A stretch of 64,000 nt of DNA from Anthracocystis setariae (lineage: Eukaryota; Basidiomycota; Ustilaginomycetes; Ustilaginales; Ustilaginaceae), in NCBI GenBank assembly GCA_928724745.1, contig CAKMXJ010000021.1:124001-188000 (forward strand), read 5' to 3'. Position 1 is the stretch's first letter. Each line of letters begins with the position of its first letter. A program made the translations under genes and the position numbers. Below the pieces are notes generated by a model. It ran no database searches and was not told the origin of the DNA. It saw only the letters and a list, made by a program, of their open reading frames with translations. Shown piece after piece: positions 51,655 through 63,300 of this stretch.

Positions 51655-51677
51655 CTTTTGCACCGCAGACACGATAT
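51103..51677. promoter_or_regulatory. TAF4 promoter region and GOT1 3' flank
   Basis: About 575 bp. The part near 51103-51350 should hold the TAF4 promoter. A (CT)n run of about 32 bp (51620-51651) lies just beyond the GOT1 stop. No gene is seen. Confidence 0.4.
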
Positions 51678-52365
51678 CTAGACAGCAGATTGGCGAGCAC
51701 CTGCGAGTTTATCCAACACCTATTTTGTATAAAGCAAAGCAAAGATAGTAGAATAAAACAAGCCAAGATGTTAGTCGATGATTCCTAGACGATTTGAGAG
51801 GAGCTAGTGTTTAAACTTACGTTGGCTACTCCTGGCAACGACAAGATATTGCCTATCACGGGCAGCTGCCGCAGGAAGCTCAGAATCACTGGGAAAAAGT
51901 CGCTATGATAGATAGAAATCAGAAATCACAGGTCAGCACTTGTCTCATTCGTGATCGCATTGCGTCGTAGCTGATGACGTGGTCACTTACCCAAACAGAT
52001 TCAGGAAACCGAATGCCTCGACCAGCATACCGATTACTGCCCACTTGCAGAAAACAAGCAACATGCCCACAAAGAAGCAGATGGTTCCTCGGATCTTTTG
52101 TTTCCTTGCGAAAAAGTAAAACGTCTTTTGAGGTCCGATCAGAAGCGCAATGCCAGCGGTGAACAGCACGTTTCCGAGCGCAAGAAGCGCAGCATCAAAG
52201 AACAGGATGATGCCCACAAAGATGAAAAACGTTCCGAACGACACCAAGCCAGCGCCGATTTCTAATTGCCACATCCGATCCACCAACAACAATATCGTCA
52301 GCAACTTGGGCTCCAATATATTTGCGAAAGCTTCAACACTTACTTTGTTGATCTGTGAGCCACAT
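51678..52365 (-). CDS. GOT1: Golgi transport protein Got1
   Basis: Four exons on the minus strand: 52344-52365, 51991-52261, 51821-51902 and 51678-51719. Together they give 138 aa. Introns of 82, 88 and 101 nt have GTAAGT donors and TAG acceptors, and all phases agree. Exon 1 encodes MWLTDQQ. The assembled protein reads KIGAGLVSFGTFFIFVG, FFDAALLALGNVLF, LLIGPQKTFYFF, RKQKIRGTICFFVGM and ends VLDKLAGARQSAV, with four membrane spans. Got1 is a conserved tetraspan protein of ER-Golgi vesicles that assists fusion together with Sft2. Its large-exon frame alone lacks the first 8 and last 40 residues. Confidence 0.93.
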
Positions 52366-52787
52366 GTTGTGATATAAGATGCTTTGGTGGACGGTGAGAA
52401 GCAAGGCAGTAGTGTTGGTTGAGCAACGCGCTCGGCCTTTTTTTTTTGGCGTTGTGGGTCGGTGTCAGAGTGGCTCGCTGGCCAGCCTGCATCAAATTCC
52501 AACTACTGTACGCGCTCGTGTCCGTGTCCCGCAAATTCACACTCTATTTAATTGATAATGCTTCCGACGAGAATGATGTGGCATTTTCACTACCGCCAGC
52601 ATTAACACAATGCTCTGCTCACACTCGAGACGACCACCCCGACATGCCAACCAAATTAGTGCCAAGGTGCATTGCAAGATTACAACATCACTGTGATACA
52701 AATACACGATAACAACAAAACACCATCACCTGTGCCCAGCAGACCAACCAACGCCTGTCCATGATGTGACTGCAAGGTTTCATTTTT

Positions 52788-52860
<73 letters not shown>

Positions 52861-52903
52861 AAGAATGGCACGCCACATCCAGGATGCAATGACCAACTTG
52901 TCT
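52366..52903. promoter_or_regulatory. GOT1 upstream region with long (GA)n tract
   Basis: About 540 bp between the stop of the LIM-domain-binding gene and the GOT1 start, both on the minus strand. It carries a nearly perfect (GA)n run of about 65 bp (52788-52854), which is likely to vary in length and could act as a promoter or nucleosome-free element. Confidence 0.55.
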
Positions 52904-55027
52904 TTAGCGTTGCCTCTTGGCAGGGTTATTGAGATGCCCCAACTTGGGACTTGGACTCGGTGCCGCCTTTCCCTTGCGCTTGAACCCTGTTACGCCATTT
53001 GCCACGTTGGGCGACGCATGGTTGGAGCTGGTTCCGTTTTCGCTTGGTCCTCCTTGCGCACTTGGCGGTCTGCCGGGCATCTGCGATGGTGTTGGTGCGC
53101 TGTTGGCAGTTGTCTGCTGGCTCGTTCCGTTCGTGTCCGCGCCCGTTGGCTGAATCGGCCTACCGGACTGCATATCTCTGTACTGCGTGGCGAATTTGCG
53201 CAGAGAGTCGATGGGCCCGAGCTTGTCGCGCGTGCTCAGATCGATCAGATCGCGCAGCTGGCATACACTCTCGGTGATCTCGAGGCAGCGCATGGCGCGC
53301 AGGCTGATGCCGTATTCGTTGACTGGATAGTCGGGCAAAAACGTCTTCTCGACCGACACGGTGTAGCCACTCTGAGACTTGACTTGGTCATCTGTAGACG
53401 TTGAGCCTTCTTCGGTTTTGATGGAAATGTCGCCATTCTCGTCGCGATTCGAATCGTCGGCATCGTCCATGCGAGCATTGGCAGCCCTGCTCTGCCCCTT
53501 TTTGTTGGCCGCTTGAGCGGAATTGGCATGTTCGCCGGTGCTGAGGATGTTGGCGACCAGGCTGCTGGGAAGACGATGGTCGACCTTGGATTTTTGGATG
53601 GCGACTCGGGGAATGTAGCCCGAATGTGCATGCGCAGTGAAATCGAGCGACTCGAGGCGCAGCTGTGCATCCAGCTTTCCAGGTTCACCTGGGACCGAGG
53701 AGGCCCAGGGCACAAACGACGCGCGCAAAAGCCCCGACATCTGCACCTGCCAACCGTTGTCAAAGTTGTAGATGAAAGTGGCGCGAGTAACATCGACTTG
53801 ATGCGTGACGTTGGCAGAGGGGAAGCTGTTGAGGAACTTGGACGACAAAGGCGGAGGAGGGAGAGGGTTGACGGGTGGCCAACCGGTTTGAAACTCTCTT
53901 GGGTTGTCGAGCTGCAGTTGGGCGGATCTGAGGCCCGAGACGTAGTTGGTGAGCAAGAAGCGGGGCAGAACGCAGGTTGGCACTTCGAAGCCCTTCTGTT
54001 CGCGCGAAGTGTTGTTCCAAAGAATGAGGCGAAACACGCCGGTGGCAACGAAGAACTCGGAGACAAAGGAGCGCCAGTAGTCGATATCGGAACGATTGGT
54101 GCCGGAGCCGAGGGCTTCTGAGAATTGGAGCAATCTCAACACACCGGAACCAGAGGGGAATTGGGACGACATCTGCGGATTGGGACCAGGAGCGCCAGCG
54201 ATGGCCTCGACGCTCGCAAGACCGGAGGCGGTGGGGCCGTTGGCAGCGTTGGGCATACCGGGAGCAGCAGCAGCAGCAGCAGCGGCAGCGGCAGCGGCAT
54301 TTGGCGTTGGCAAGTTGGGTTGAATTTGAGTCGAGTTGGGCGATGTGGTCATGGGACGAGCGATGGGCGTGGCGGGGGGGACGACGGCGGGCTGCATGGA
54401 TGGTGTGGCTGCGGCGGATGGTGGTCTGGTATGTGTGGGCGTGGAAGGAGCTTGGTTCAATGGGAGCGAAGCTTGTCGTAATGGCATGGGCCCGTGGACG
54501 TGCGGACTAGCAGCGGACGAGCCGGCTACGGTAGGAGCGGAAGCAGCGGAAGCAGCCGAAGCCGAGTTCTGCATGGTATGTGCGGCATGCGAAACGGGCG
54601 TAGGTGTTCGATGTGGAGCGGGTTGGCCAGGACGTTGGCCGATTGCGTTTGGCATGGGACTGTTGTGAGCTGTGCCAGGCTGCGAATTGGAAGCAGCATT
54701 TTGCAGACCGGCGCCAGGCAGCGTTTGCGAGGGTTGCGCGTGCATCGGAGGTGCCGAAGCTACCTGGTGTTGCTGGTGTTGCTGCTGTGCCTGTTGTGAT
54801 TGTGGATGCGAATGCAATGTGACTTGTGGAGGTGCAGCCATGTGTTGCTGCAATAGAACTTGCTGATGCTGCTGCTGCTGCTGCTGCTGCTGCGGTGTTG
54901 GAGGATGTTGATGAGAATTGGCTTGTTGCTGGTGCTGCGCCGCTGCTGCTTGTTGCGCTGCTTGTTGTGCCGCTTGTTGCTGTGCTTGATGTTGTTGTTG
55001 ATGTTGTTGTTGTTGCAGAAGATGCAA

Positions 55028-55060
<33 letters not shown>

Positions 55061-55333
55061 CTGAAGTTGAAGCTGCTGCTGTTGCTGAGCAAAGGCGACG
55101 TTTGCAGGTATGGGTGGACGAGGCTGCTGACCGTTGACCATCTGTGATTGAGTAGCTTGAGCTATGCGAGCCATCTGAGCCTGGTGCTGCTGCATGGACG
55201 GATGGTAGGCGGATGGGCCAGGGTTATTGACCACATGGACAGCCTGGTTAATCTGTGGATTGGGCTGTGAGGCAGCGAAACCAACCGATTGCTGCGGCTG
55301 TTGTTGCTGTTGTTGGGGATGTGGACCAGGGTG

Positions 55334-55416
<83 letters not shown>

Positions 55417-55720
55417 GCTGCTGCTGCTGCTGCTGAAGCCGTTGCTGGTGCTGGTGCTGTTGAGAATGTGATTGTTGTTGTTGCGGCTGCTGTTGTTGTT
55501 GCTGTTGTTGTTGCTGTTGTTGTTGCTGTTGCTGTTGCGTCAATTGCTGCAATTGGGATTGCATCTGTGACGTGGGTGGCCTGGATTGCTGTGGGTGTGC
55601 TGCGGGATGCTGTGCATAGACGGAGGGTTGAAGGACGTAGGCAGCGTTGGGTGGCATGGCACCAGGATGCTGATGCTGCGCCATGTGCGGCTGCATGTGG
55701 AAGGCATTGTTGGGCATCAT
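52904..55720 (-). CDS. Polyglutamine LIM-domain-binding protein (LDB/SEUSS/PtaB-like)
   Basis: A 938-aa transcriptional co-regulator. The N-terminal half (about residues 25-370) is dominated by Gln runs encoded by CAG/CAA. The LDB dimerisation domain spans about 525-820: GVLRLLQFSEALGSG, DIDYWRSFVSEFF, LFRLILWN-like FRLILWNNTSREQKGFEVP, LPRFLLTNYVSG, FDNGWQVQMSGLLRASFVPW, then YGISLRAMRCLEITESVCQLRDLID. The C-terminus ends in a basic GFKRKGKAAPSPSPK..NPAKRQR, likely a nuclear signal. Fungal members (PtaB, Ptf1, Adn1) act with Som1/Flo8-type factors in morphogenesis, adhesion and virulence of plant pathogens. ATG 55720 was chosen because the longer upstream frame begins at a non-ATG codon; a second in-frame ATG follows immediately (MM). 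Confidence 0.88.
55000..55560. repeat. CAG/CAA trinucleotide tract (polyglutamine) in the LDB gene
   Basis: Several blocks of CTG/TTG on the + strand (CAG/CAA on the coding strand) occur at about 54868-54893, 55025-55086, 55338-55440 and 55485-55545. They encode uninterrupted Gln runs of up to about 20 residues. Mixed codons lower, but do not abolish, the chance of slippage. Opposite-strand frames here read poly-Leu or poly-Val and are shadows. Confidence 0.9.
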
Positions 55721-57583
55721 GTTGGCGGAATGCGCCGAGTTGAGGGCGAAGATGGCTATGGTGGGAGCGAGAGATGGAATGGGCGTGGCATGAGATGCAA
55801 CACGCAAAGACGACCCCGCGAGGTCTGCCGTTGGATAGCGGAAAGCGGACGCGATGCAAGCTTGCGTGAGCGATGGTACGCGTCACCAGGATGGGCGGGG
55901 GCAAAGGGTATGTAGAACGGCAACGAGGTGAGGGCGAGGCGGGATCAAAGGTGTGAAGCAGCGAGGATGATGATGAGGATGGGGATGGGGATCAAAGAGG
56001 TGTGGTACAAGCGCATGGATGAGCTGGAGAGCGTGCAGACGACAAGACTTGGTTGACTGTAGTAAAGCGGATTGAGCATGCACAGTTCAGTGAGTGTGTC
56101 CAAAGGGATCTATCTGTCTCTCTGCGTTTCAAAAAACAGAGAAGAGTCTATAGAGTTGTGGTCGCGTTCGGGCTTCCAAATCGGGTTTGGCGATACAGCA
56201 CTGTACTGTACACTACACTACACTACGGCTTGGCTAACTGACTGTTTGTGTGCCCCGAAACAATTCTCTCGGGTAAGGCACCAACCCAAATTGACCGCGC
56301 CCCTGCCCTGTGCGGTAGAGAACCGACTTGCCAGACTTGGCAGTCGGGTTGTCCGCCAAAATGTGAATCGACTCAACCATGAAAAGTATACGGTTAGCAG
56401 CTGGCGCACTCTAGTTTAGTCCAATACAAGACAGTGCACTGCAGTACAGTATTGCAACAGTTCCGCATTGTCGTGCGTGTGCAATCCACAGGTACACATA
56501 TTTGATATGCTGCGACGTTGGTTGGACTTTGCTCGGTGGCTTGATTGTCTCTTTGCGCGCGTAATGAATACAAGCCCCCGTATTGCATCGATGAGATGAC
56601 GCAAAGTACAGTACAGTACTGTCAGTTTTCATGGAGGATGGGGGTTGGTTGGTTAGTGGTCTGTAGCTTGTCTCTGGAGGTGCAATTGGTGCTGAGCAAA
56701 CAAGTGTGAGTTGGCGTGTTGTAGTAACGCTTCCAACAAGCGGATGCCAGTTCGCAGCACGATGCCCTGTCGACAAGCAAACAGAAGCGAAAGCGATTTG
56801 CTTCGGCTGCGTCTGTGTGTCGACGAGACCAACCGGACAAGTGCAAGTGGTGGCAGACCACCGACTGGCTTTGCTAGCTTTGCTGCATCCACGCATACAG
56901 AGTCCTACACAAGTAGGCTAATTTTCGTCCTCTCTTTCTTCATCTCTCTCTCTCTCTGTGTGGACTGTGACGGTGTGCCACACAAACTGTAATTTCGAAT
57001 TTAGCCTGCATTTAGACTACAGTATTATTGGCTTGTGTGGTGAACTCCATCTGGCAACCCGATGTGACCACGATCACGTTGAATTAGAAACCATCTGAAT
57101 GTAAGATCGTGACCAAATAAAAAAAAGGAAGAAATTGTGGTAAAGAGTGTGTGTTTTGGTGAGAAGAGAAGGAATCGATGAACTGACATTCATTCATTCA
57201 TTCATTCATTCATTCACTTTGCGGACAACTGATCGCAGTCGTTCTCTCTTTACTCATTCAACCTTGCTTTCATCTCCCGTCTTGTCATCTCTCTCACTTG
57301 ATTCTCCTTTTCTCATCCCACTGCGTCTTTCTTGTCCTTGACACACGCAACACTTTATCTAGTCGGCACTCCCAGCTTTCCAGCCGCACCTCATCTCGCT
57401 TCCAGCCTATTCGACATCCGCTTTTCCACACTTTCCTCTGCACTCTCTTCGAGTCACTCGACTGGCTTTCTGGCGTCTGGTCACACTCGACTCGATCCTC
57501 CAGCATCGCTGCTTAGCTTGCTACTCGTGCATGTCATCACTCTCCCGTTCATCCTAGACCCATTTCAACCCCCGCTGCACAGC
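55721..57583. promoter_or_regulatory. Long divergent region between the LDB gene and ARS2
   Basis: About 1.86 kb, the longest gene-free unique stretch in the right half. It contains ACTACACTACACTACG (about 56210-56227), AGTACAGTACAGTACTGT (about 56603-56623), an (ATTC)n run (about 57188-57216) and a C/T-rich leader before the ARS2 ATG. A long upstream region is common for morphogenesis regulators, which would fit the LDB gene. No gene or RNA was recognised. Confidence 0.45.
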
Positions 57584-60055
57584 ATGGATTACAGATCCAA
57601 CTATCGCCAGTACGACCGTGCTGGTTCAGGTCCAGATGCTGCTCCTCCTCCCGCCACCGCCGACGACTCCTACGATCGAACAAGAAAACGTGGTCGCTCG
57701 CCCTCTCCCTCCTATTACCGCGACGAGAGGAGAGCAAGCATCTACAATGACTATGCTTCCTCCGACCCATGGGACCGCACCCGCGACTATCGCGATCCTT
57801 CCCCATATGCATCTCGCTCTTCCGCTTATGACAGCTACCGCTCCACCGACCCGTACGACGACCGCAGCGATCGCACCCGTGCGCTCGAATGGGAACGCTA
57901 CTACCGTGAAACAGACCAGCGCGACCACGACTACCGTAACGGCTACGATGATCGCGACCGATACCAAGCACGCTCCAGATACGACCAACCACAAGCTTCC
58001 TCAGATCGAGATCGTCAAGAACGTCCGCGTCACCGCGAACGCGAACGCGAACGTGAGCGTGGCTACCCACCTTATGACTCGCAGTATCGTCGAGATGACC
58101 ATGCGTCGGATGCAGGTGCAAAGCCATCGTTCGATCCTCAATCCGTCCCCGACCCCATGCAGTCCGAGACCCTCTTGCCTTTCCGTCACTACGCTCAAAT
58201 GATCAAAGCTGCCCACCCTTCTGCACGCGATCGATCCATCGACCAACCCACCACCCAAGAGATTTACGACGGATACCAAGCCTACAAGACTGCCTTCAAC
58301 AAAAAAGCCATCAATGTCTTCTTTGAGCAACGCAACCAAGAGGCTTGGTTCAAGGAAAAGTACTCTCCATCCGAGCCGTGGCTGTCAGCTCGTATTCAGA
58401 GGAAGCGAGCCGCCAGGACGCGCAAGAAGCAAGCCTGGCTCCAAGAGTTGCAACAAGGCAAGCTCGACAAGCTCAGCTACGACATTCAGAGCACCGAGCC
58501 CCAAGATACATCCGCCAACCGCGCCAACTCTTACGATGGCGACAACCACGACTCGCACCGAGGAGCGCGCACCGATCCCCAAGACGTCACTCTTCTCTCG
58601 CGCTACGGCGAGCCAGAAGTGTTGCATGGAGAACAAGCCATCATCCCAGCGTGTCACCACCAGATCTTGGTCAAGACCTTCCCCGCCGATATCCCTCGCG
58701 AAAAGCTCGAGCAGGTGCTCAACACCAAACCGGGCTTCCGCTACCTTGCGCTGGGCGAGCCTCACGTTGCCAAGCGATGGCATCGGGTTGGATGGGCCAT
58801 GTACGAGCCAGACGTCGACATGGAAGACACGCTCAATGCTCTGCAAGGCAAAGACGTCGACGGTTTCATCTTGAATCTGGCGCCTTGCTCCAAGCCCACG
58901 TCGAGCAAGCTTCGTACCGTGCCCGAATACGCCAACTCGTTCCACCGACTTTTGATCGACACTCAGCACTGCAAGCAGCTGCTCGAGCGGTTCGAGGTGG
59001 AGGACCGCGAGCTTCTGTTCAACAACGACCAGGTTGAGGGCGGTGCCAATGCCGAGTGGTTCGAGCTGAGTGGATCCGAGGCGATTTTGGGTCGGATCAA
59101 GCAGATGGAGCCTGAATTGCACGAGCAGGATCTCGAACGAGGATACGAGGTGGACGAAGACGCCGACAAGCGCGAGTATCGGCGCAAATGGATCAAGAAG
59201 CAACTAGACCTCCATCTCGACTTGCTGCGCACCGTGTATCACTGCGACTACTACATTTCGCTCGTGTGCGAGTTTGAAGAGGAGCTGCTGCGGCGGAGTC
59301 CGCGTCATGGACGTAAGCAGCCTCGCTCGGGTCAGTTGGTTGAGGAGCCACGCGAAAATACCAACGACGAGTCGTGGGCGAGGAGTGTCGATCAAAAGAC
59401 GACGCTGCTTTTGGCGGATGACAGGACCGATTTGTCCGAGTGGGGGGGCAAGAGTGTCGATGCTGAATTGATGACAGCGGCGTTGCGGTTTATTAAGGAG
59501 GAGGATAAGGAGAAACATCGGTGCACCGTCGAGGTCAATGGGGCTCAGTGTGGGAAGCTGTTCAAGGCGGCTATCTTTGTGCAGAAGCATATTCTGAACA
59601 AGCATAGGGCGTTTATTCAGGACGAGGCTAGCGAGGTTGTGGACGAGGTGAGGTTCTTGAACAACTATGTGCGCGATGCGTGTCGCGCCATTGTGGGCGG
59701 GGGTGGGATCAAAGGCGAGAGGGGTGATGCGAGTGCGGTGGGGTTGGGTCAGAGGATAGATGGTGCGGGTGCGGGTGGTACGGGGAATGGCATGTTTAGT
59801 AGTGGTGGGAGGATGGGGATGATTCGGTTTGGCAATGCCAGTGTGGTTGATTCGCCCAGGAGGAATGGTGCCGAGGGGGCGGTTCCTTCGTTAGGGATGA
59901 GGTTGGGAGGCGTGGTAGCTACAAACGAGCCGATCAGGTTGGACCCACTACCACCACCGCCCAAACCATTAGATCCTAGAGCGCAGAAATCAGCTCCAAA
60001 AAGCTACCACGATCTAGACGGCGCTGCTGAAGGCGACGTCGACCTCGCTTACTAG
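57584..60055 (+). CDS. ARS2: Ars2/SERRATE nuclear RNA effector
   Basis: An 823-aa zinc-finger protein of the ARS2/SERRATE family, which bridges the nuclear cap-binding complex to RNA processing, export or decay. The N-terminus is rich in Arg, Asp, Tyr and Ser (RDR/DYR repeats, about 1-180). The conserved region starts with FRHYAQMIKAAHPSARD, then a helical YDGYQAYKTAFNKKAI..FFEQRNQEAWFKEKYSP. An RRM-like fold lies near 357 (ILVKTFPADIPREKLEQVL..WAMYEPDVDM). The C2H2-like finger near 645 reads HRCTVEVNGAQCGKLF..FVQKHILNKH, the signature that contacts RNA or partners. ATG 57584 (MDYRSNYRQYDR) was chosen because the upstream frame is Ser/Leu leader. It is convergent with CBP80, whose product is its known partner. 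Confidence 0.92.
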   Translation: MDYRSNYRQYDRAGSGPDAAPPPATADDSYDRTRKRGRSPSPSYYRDERRASIYNDYASSDPWDRTRDYRDPSPYASRSSAYDSYRSTDPYDDRSDRTRALEWERYYRETDQRDHDYRNGYDDRDRYQARSRYDQPQASSDRDRQERPRHRERERERERGYPPYDSQYRRDDHASDAGAKPSFDPQSVPDPMQSETLLPFRHYAQMIKAAHPSARDRSIDQPTTQEIYDGYQAYKTAFNKKAINVFFEQRNQEAWFKEKYSPSEPWLSARIQRKRAARTRKKQAWLQELQQGKLDKLSYDIQSTEPQDTSANRANSYDGDNHDSHRGARTDPQDVTLLSRYGEPEVLHGEQAIIPACHHQILVKTFPADIPREKLEQVLNTKPGFRYLALGEPHVAKRWHRVGWAMYEPDVDMEDTLNALQGKDVDGFILNLAPCSKPTSSKLRTVPEYANSFHRLLIDTQHCKQLLERFEVEDRELLFNNDQVEGGANAEWFELSGSEAILGRIKQMEPELHEQDLERGYEVDEDADKREYRRKWIKKQLDLHLDLLRTVYHCDYYISLVCEFEEELLRRSPRHGRKQPRSGQLVEEPRENTNDESWARSVDQKTTLLLADDRTDLSEWGGKSVDAELMTAALRFIKEEDKEKHRCTVEVNGAQCGKLFKAAIFVQKHILNKHRAFIQDEASEVVDEVRFLNNYVRDACRAIVGGGGIKGERGDASAVGLGQRIDGAGAGGTGNGMFSSGGRMGMIRFGNASVVDSPRRNGAEGAVPSLGMRLGGVVATNEPIRLDPLPPPPKPLDPRAQKSAPKSYHDLDGAAEGDVDLAY

Positions 60056-60335
60056 AACCAACCTCCCTCCCTCCCTCCCTCCCTATCTAACAAAAACAAA
60101 ATCAAAAGCAAAGACAAAAGAAAGATCCCACTTCACTTAATTTAGCTTTGGCCGGGCTGAAAAATCCAACACTCTCATTTTCTCGGTGTTTGTCAAACGT
60201 ATGATGGTGGTGGTGTGTGTGTGTGTGTGTGTGTTTTGGAGGAAGCGGGGGGTTTTTTTTTTTTGGGATTTTTTTGGGGGCCAAGATTGAGCTCTCGAGA
60301 GAGGGTTAGAAGGGGGCGAGTGTGTGTGGGGGGGA
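60056..60335. other. Convergent 3' region ARS2-CBP80
   Basis: 280 bp with simple repeats: (CCCT)n at about 60062-60083, (GT)n at about 60213-60233 and T and G runs at 60251-60280. No gene is seen. Confidence 0.5.
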
Positions 60336-63300
60336 TTACTCGGAGAGAATATACATGGCTCTCTCCAGCACTTCTCTGATCCGCTTTTCGTTATCCGAGG
60401 CGTTGTCACTGAAGCAATTGGTGAGCACCGTGTGCCTGTTCTCTAGCAACTGCCTATTGAAGCATCGGACCAACTGAATGTACCAGCCATTGATCCACCA
60501 CTGTTGCCACTCTGTGTTGTTGTTGTTGAGGAGGAGATTTTTGAACCCTGTGATGGCGGTTACGAGCACTTTGCGTTGTTCGGTTTTGATAGCTTCGAGA
60601 CCTGCCAGGGCGTCTTGGGAGCTGACGAGTTGTTTCGCCGCCGTCGCTGCCTCTTCCTTCGGTCTCACGGGCAACGTGGCCGAGGTGGGGAACAATGGTA
60701 ACTGTTCCTCCTTGTCCTCCTCCTTGTCCTCGTCTACTTCTTCGAAGGGTAGACCGGCTGCGAGGGCGGCATCCTTCCTCTCCCTCTCCTCCGCCTCCTT
60801 CCTCTCAATCTCCTCCAACCTCTTCTTCAATTGATCCACCCTGCCATTCACCTTCTCCAGCGTCAAACTCAACAGCGTCCACGTATTAAACCCAATCCAC
60901 CCCTCCCTCCCGTCCTCCCCCTCCCTCGCGCGAATCGTCTCGGGATCCTCTCCGGGCGGCTGGAAAATGAACTCAACCACATCCGCCGGCTCCACAATCC
61001 TATACTGCAACAACTTATCCAGCACAATATGAATCCACTGCTGCGACCTCGCCCAAAACTTGACGGCACCACCCAACAACGCCGCGCGCATCCTCGCACT
61101 TCGCGACAACGTCCTCAACAACGCATGGTACCGCTCCACAATGTTGAGAAAGTGCGAAAAACTGCGCGATCCCACCGACAACAAACACTGCATCGTCAAA
61201 TCCCTCACCACCACCTCGGCCTCGACCGCATTGGCCACCATGCCCACCGCCTCGTCCGCCACGATCGTCGAACGCGACGAATCGTAAATGCTCGATTTGA
61301 AGCTCTCAAACTCCGCCAGGATCACCTCGGCGGATGCTTTGGCCTTGATCGAATTCACCAATCTCGCCGCCTGAGCCGCATACGGATGCGCCTCATCCGC
61401 ATAGACAAACACAGGCGCAGGCTCTTCGTCGCCCATCGCCACCGCCTGAATCTCATCCGGTAACGTCTTCTTAACCCGATCAAAATACGCCAACCTCACC
61501 TCCAACTCAACCACACGCTTGATGAACACCATCTTGGGATGCGTAGCCTCCAACGTGGTGCTGTCACCGATCCACTCCTTCCACGCCCATCCAAAGTTGA
61601 AGTTGGACAGGTGGATCGCAAACCAGTCGGCCAACCTGCGCACGATCTCGACGTCGACGTGCGCCGAGGCGAGCGCGTTGTACCAAGTGCGGATGGTGCG
61701 ACCGAGCGAAGGCGCGAGCGTAGCGGGAGTGAGCGTGACGATCTCCCTCAAAAGCGAGGTATAGTAGAGCGGGTTGCGGGGCGGAGTAGGCAGCACAAAG
61801 GCGGTGCTGAGGATGGACTCGACCAGCAAGTCGTCTAGAGAAAAGCCGCTTTGGCAAGGATCGAGCGAATCGTGTGCCTCGCCGAACAAACCAGCTTCCG
61901 ACGACACTTTGCCGCCAAACGTACCGCGACGCAGCCAGTTGGGCAGGTCGAGGATGAGCTTGGCAGCTTCCTTTCGGTTGACTTCGTACAGATCGATCAT
62001 GTCGGCCAAAATCGCGCGCAGCACCACCGAGGCAGGAGAGCCGACCTTGGGCACAGTGTTGCTCACCCAACGAGGCTGAAGCGAGACGCGTTCGGGTCCA
62101 ACGGCAGCTTTTTTCTCCTCGAGCTCTCCCTTGCCAGTGTCGATTTTACGCTTCTTGACTTGATGCTCGCCGAGTTGAGCATAGGCTACATCGAGGCCTT
62201 GATCTTGTGCGTCTTGCTCGGGCGGGACGAGGAGGTCGGGGAGTGCGACCACCCTGTGTTGCTCAGGTACGGTGGTTGCGGCCGGAGAGATTGCGGCGGG
62301 GAGCAAGTCGGAAGGAACGGGGAGGAAGGCTGGACGCTTGTATTCGTTGGCGCGCAGTTGTTCGAGCGCTGTGACGGCAGCTGGAAACCCTTCAAGCCAG
62401 ATCGAGTCGAGATCATGAACGGGTTGGGTGAGCTGAACTTCGACTTTTCTGGCAGCGTCATAGGTGACCACTTTGTGTACAAGCGAGTCGAGCTCAGCGT
62501 GTGCGCTGTCTCCATCGACCAGAAGGTCTTGTGCACCACGGCAGAGCGTCTCGATGATGCAAAGTGCGGCACGTTCGGCTCGAGCTGCAGCAACAGCTGG
62601 CTCTTCCAGCACGGCGGCAAAGCTACCCAACAGCGACCTGAGCTCTCTGGCCGAGACGATGTGAAGCGGAACGAGCGCGGCAAAGAGATGCAAGCTCAAT
62701 CTGGTGTACCTCCAAAGTCGTGCATCGAGGTAGCTGCGGAATGCCTTGACGAGATCCTTGACGATGAGGATTCCTACCGAATCCGAGGGAGTCTGCGCGG
62801 CAGGAGCCATGTCGGCATCGGCTTGATGTGCTTCGGATTCTTGCTTTGGGTTGGTGGAAGAGGAGCAAGTGGATAGACAGAGGAAACCAATGAGAGCAGC
62901 GACGAGAGGGGTTTTGTGGGGCTGTTCGGTGACCATGACTCTGAAAGCGGATGTGATAGGTTCGATACCATCGACGGCCTTGTCTTGGATCCAGCGAGCC
63001 ATTTTAAGGAGGTCGGATGGTGGATGGAAGTCCTTCTCCTCGCCCAATTTGAAGAGTTGCGAACGGATGTATCGAATGCGGTTCTCTTCTCGTTGCTCTG
63101 CCGAAGTTTGCTGATGATGGTATCCACCTGCAGCTTCTCCAGCACGGTTTGCTTGGTAGTGCCTTGGTGCTCCACCTCCGCCGGAGCGATGACCACCACC
63201 ACGACCACCGCGACGAGGACTGTTGGCCCAACCTTGATCGGGTTGAGAGTAGCCGCCATAGTTGTACGAGTGTTGCTGGTATCCGCCACCACCACCGTCA

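Noticed and set aside
54760..55743. + strand ORFs reading poly-Leu, poly-Val or poly-Ala opposite the LDB gene
   Set aside because: They are translations of the CAG/CAA tract in other frames; no start context or motif.
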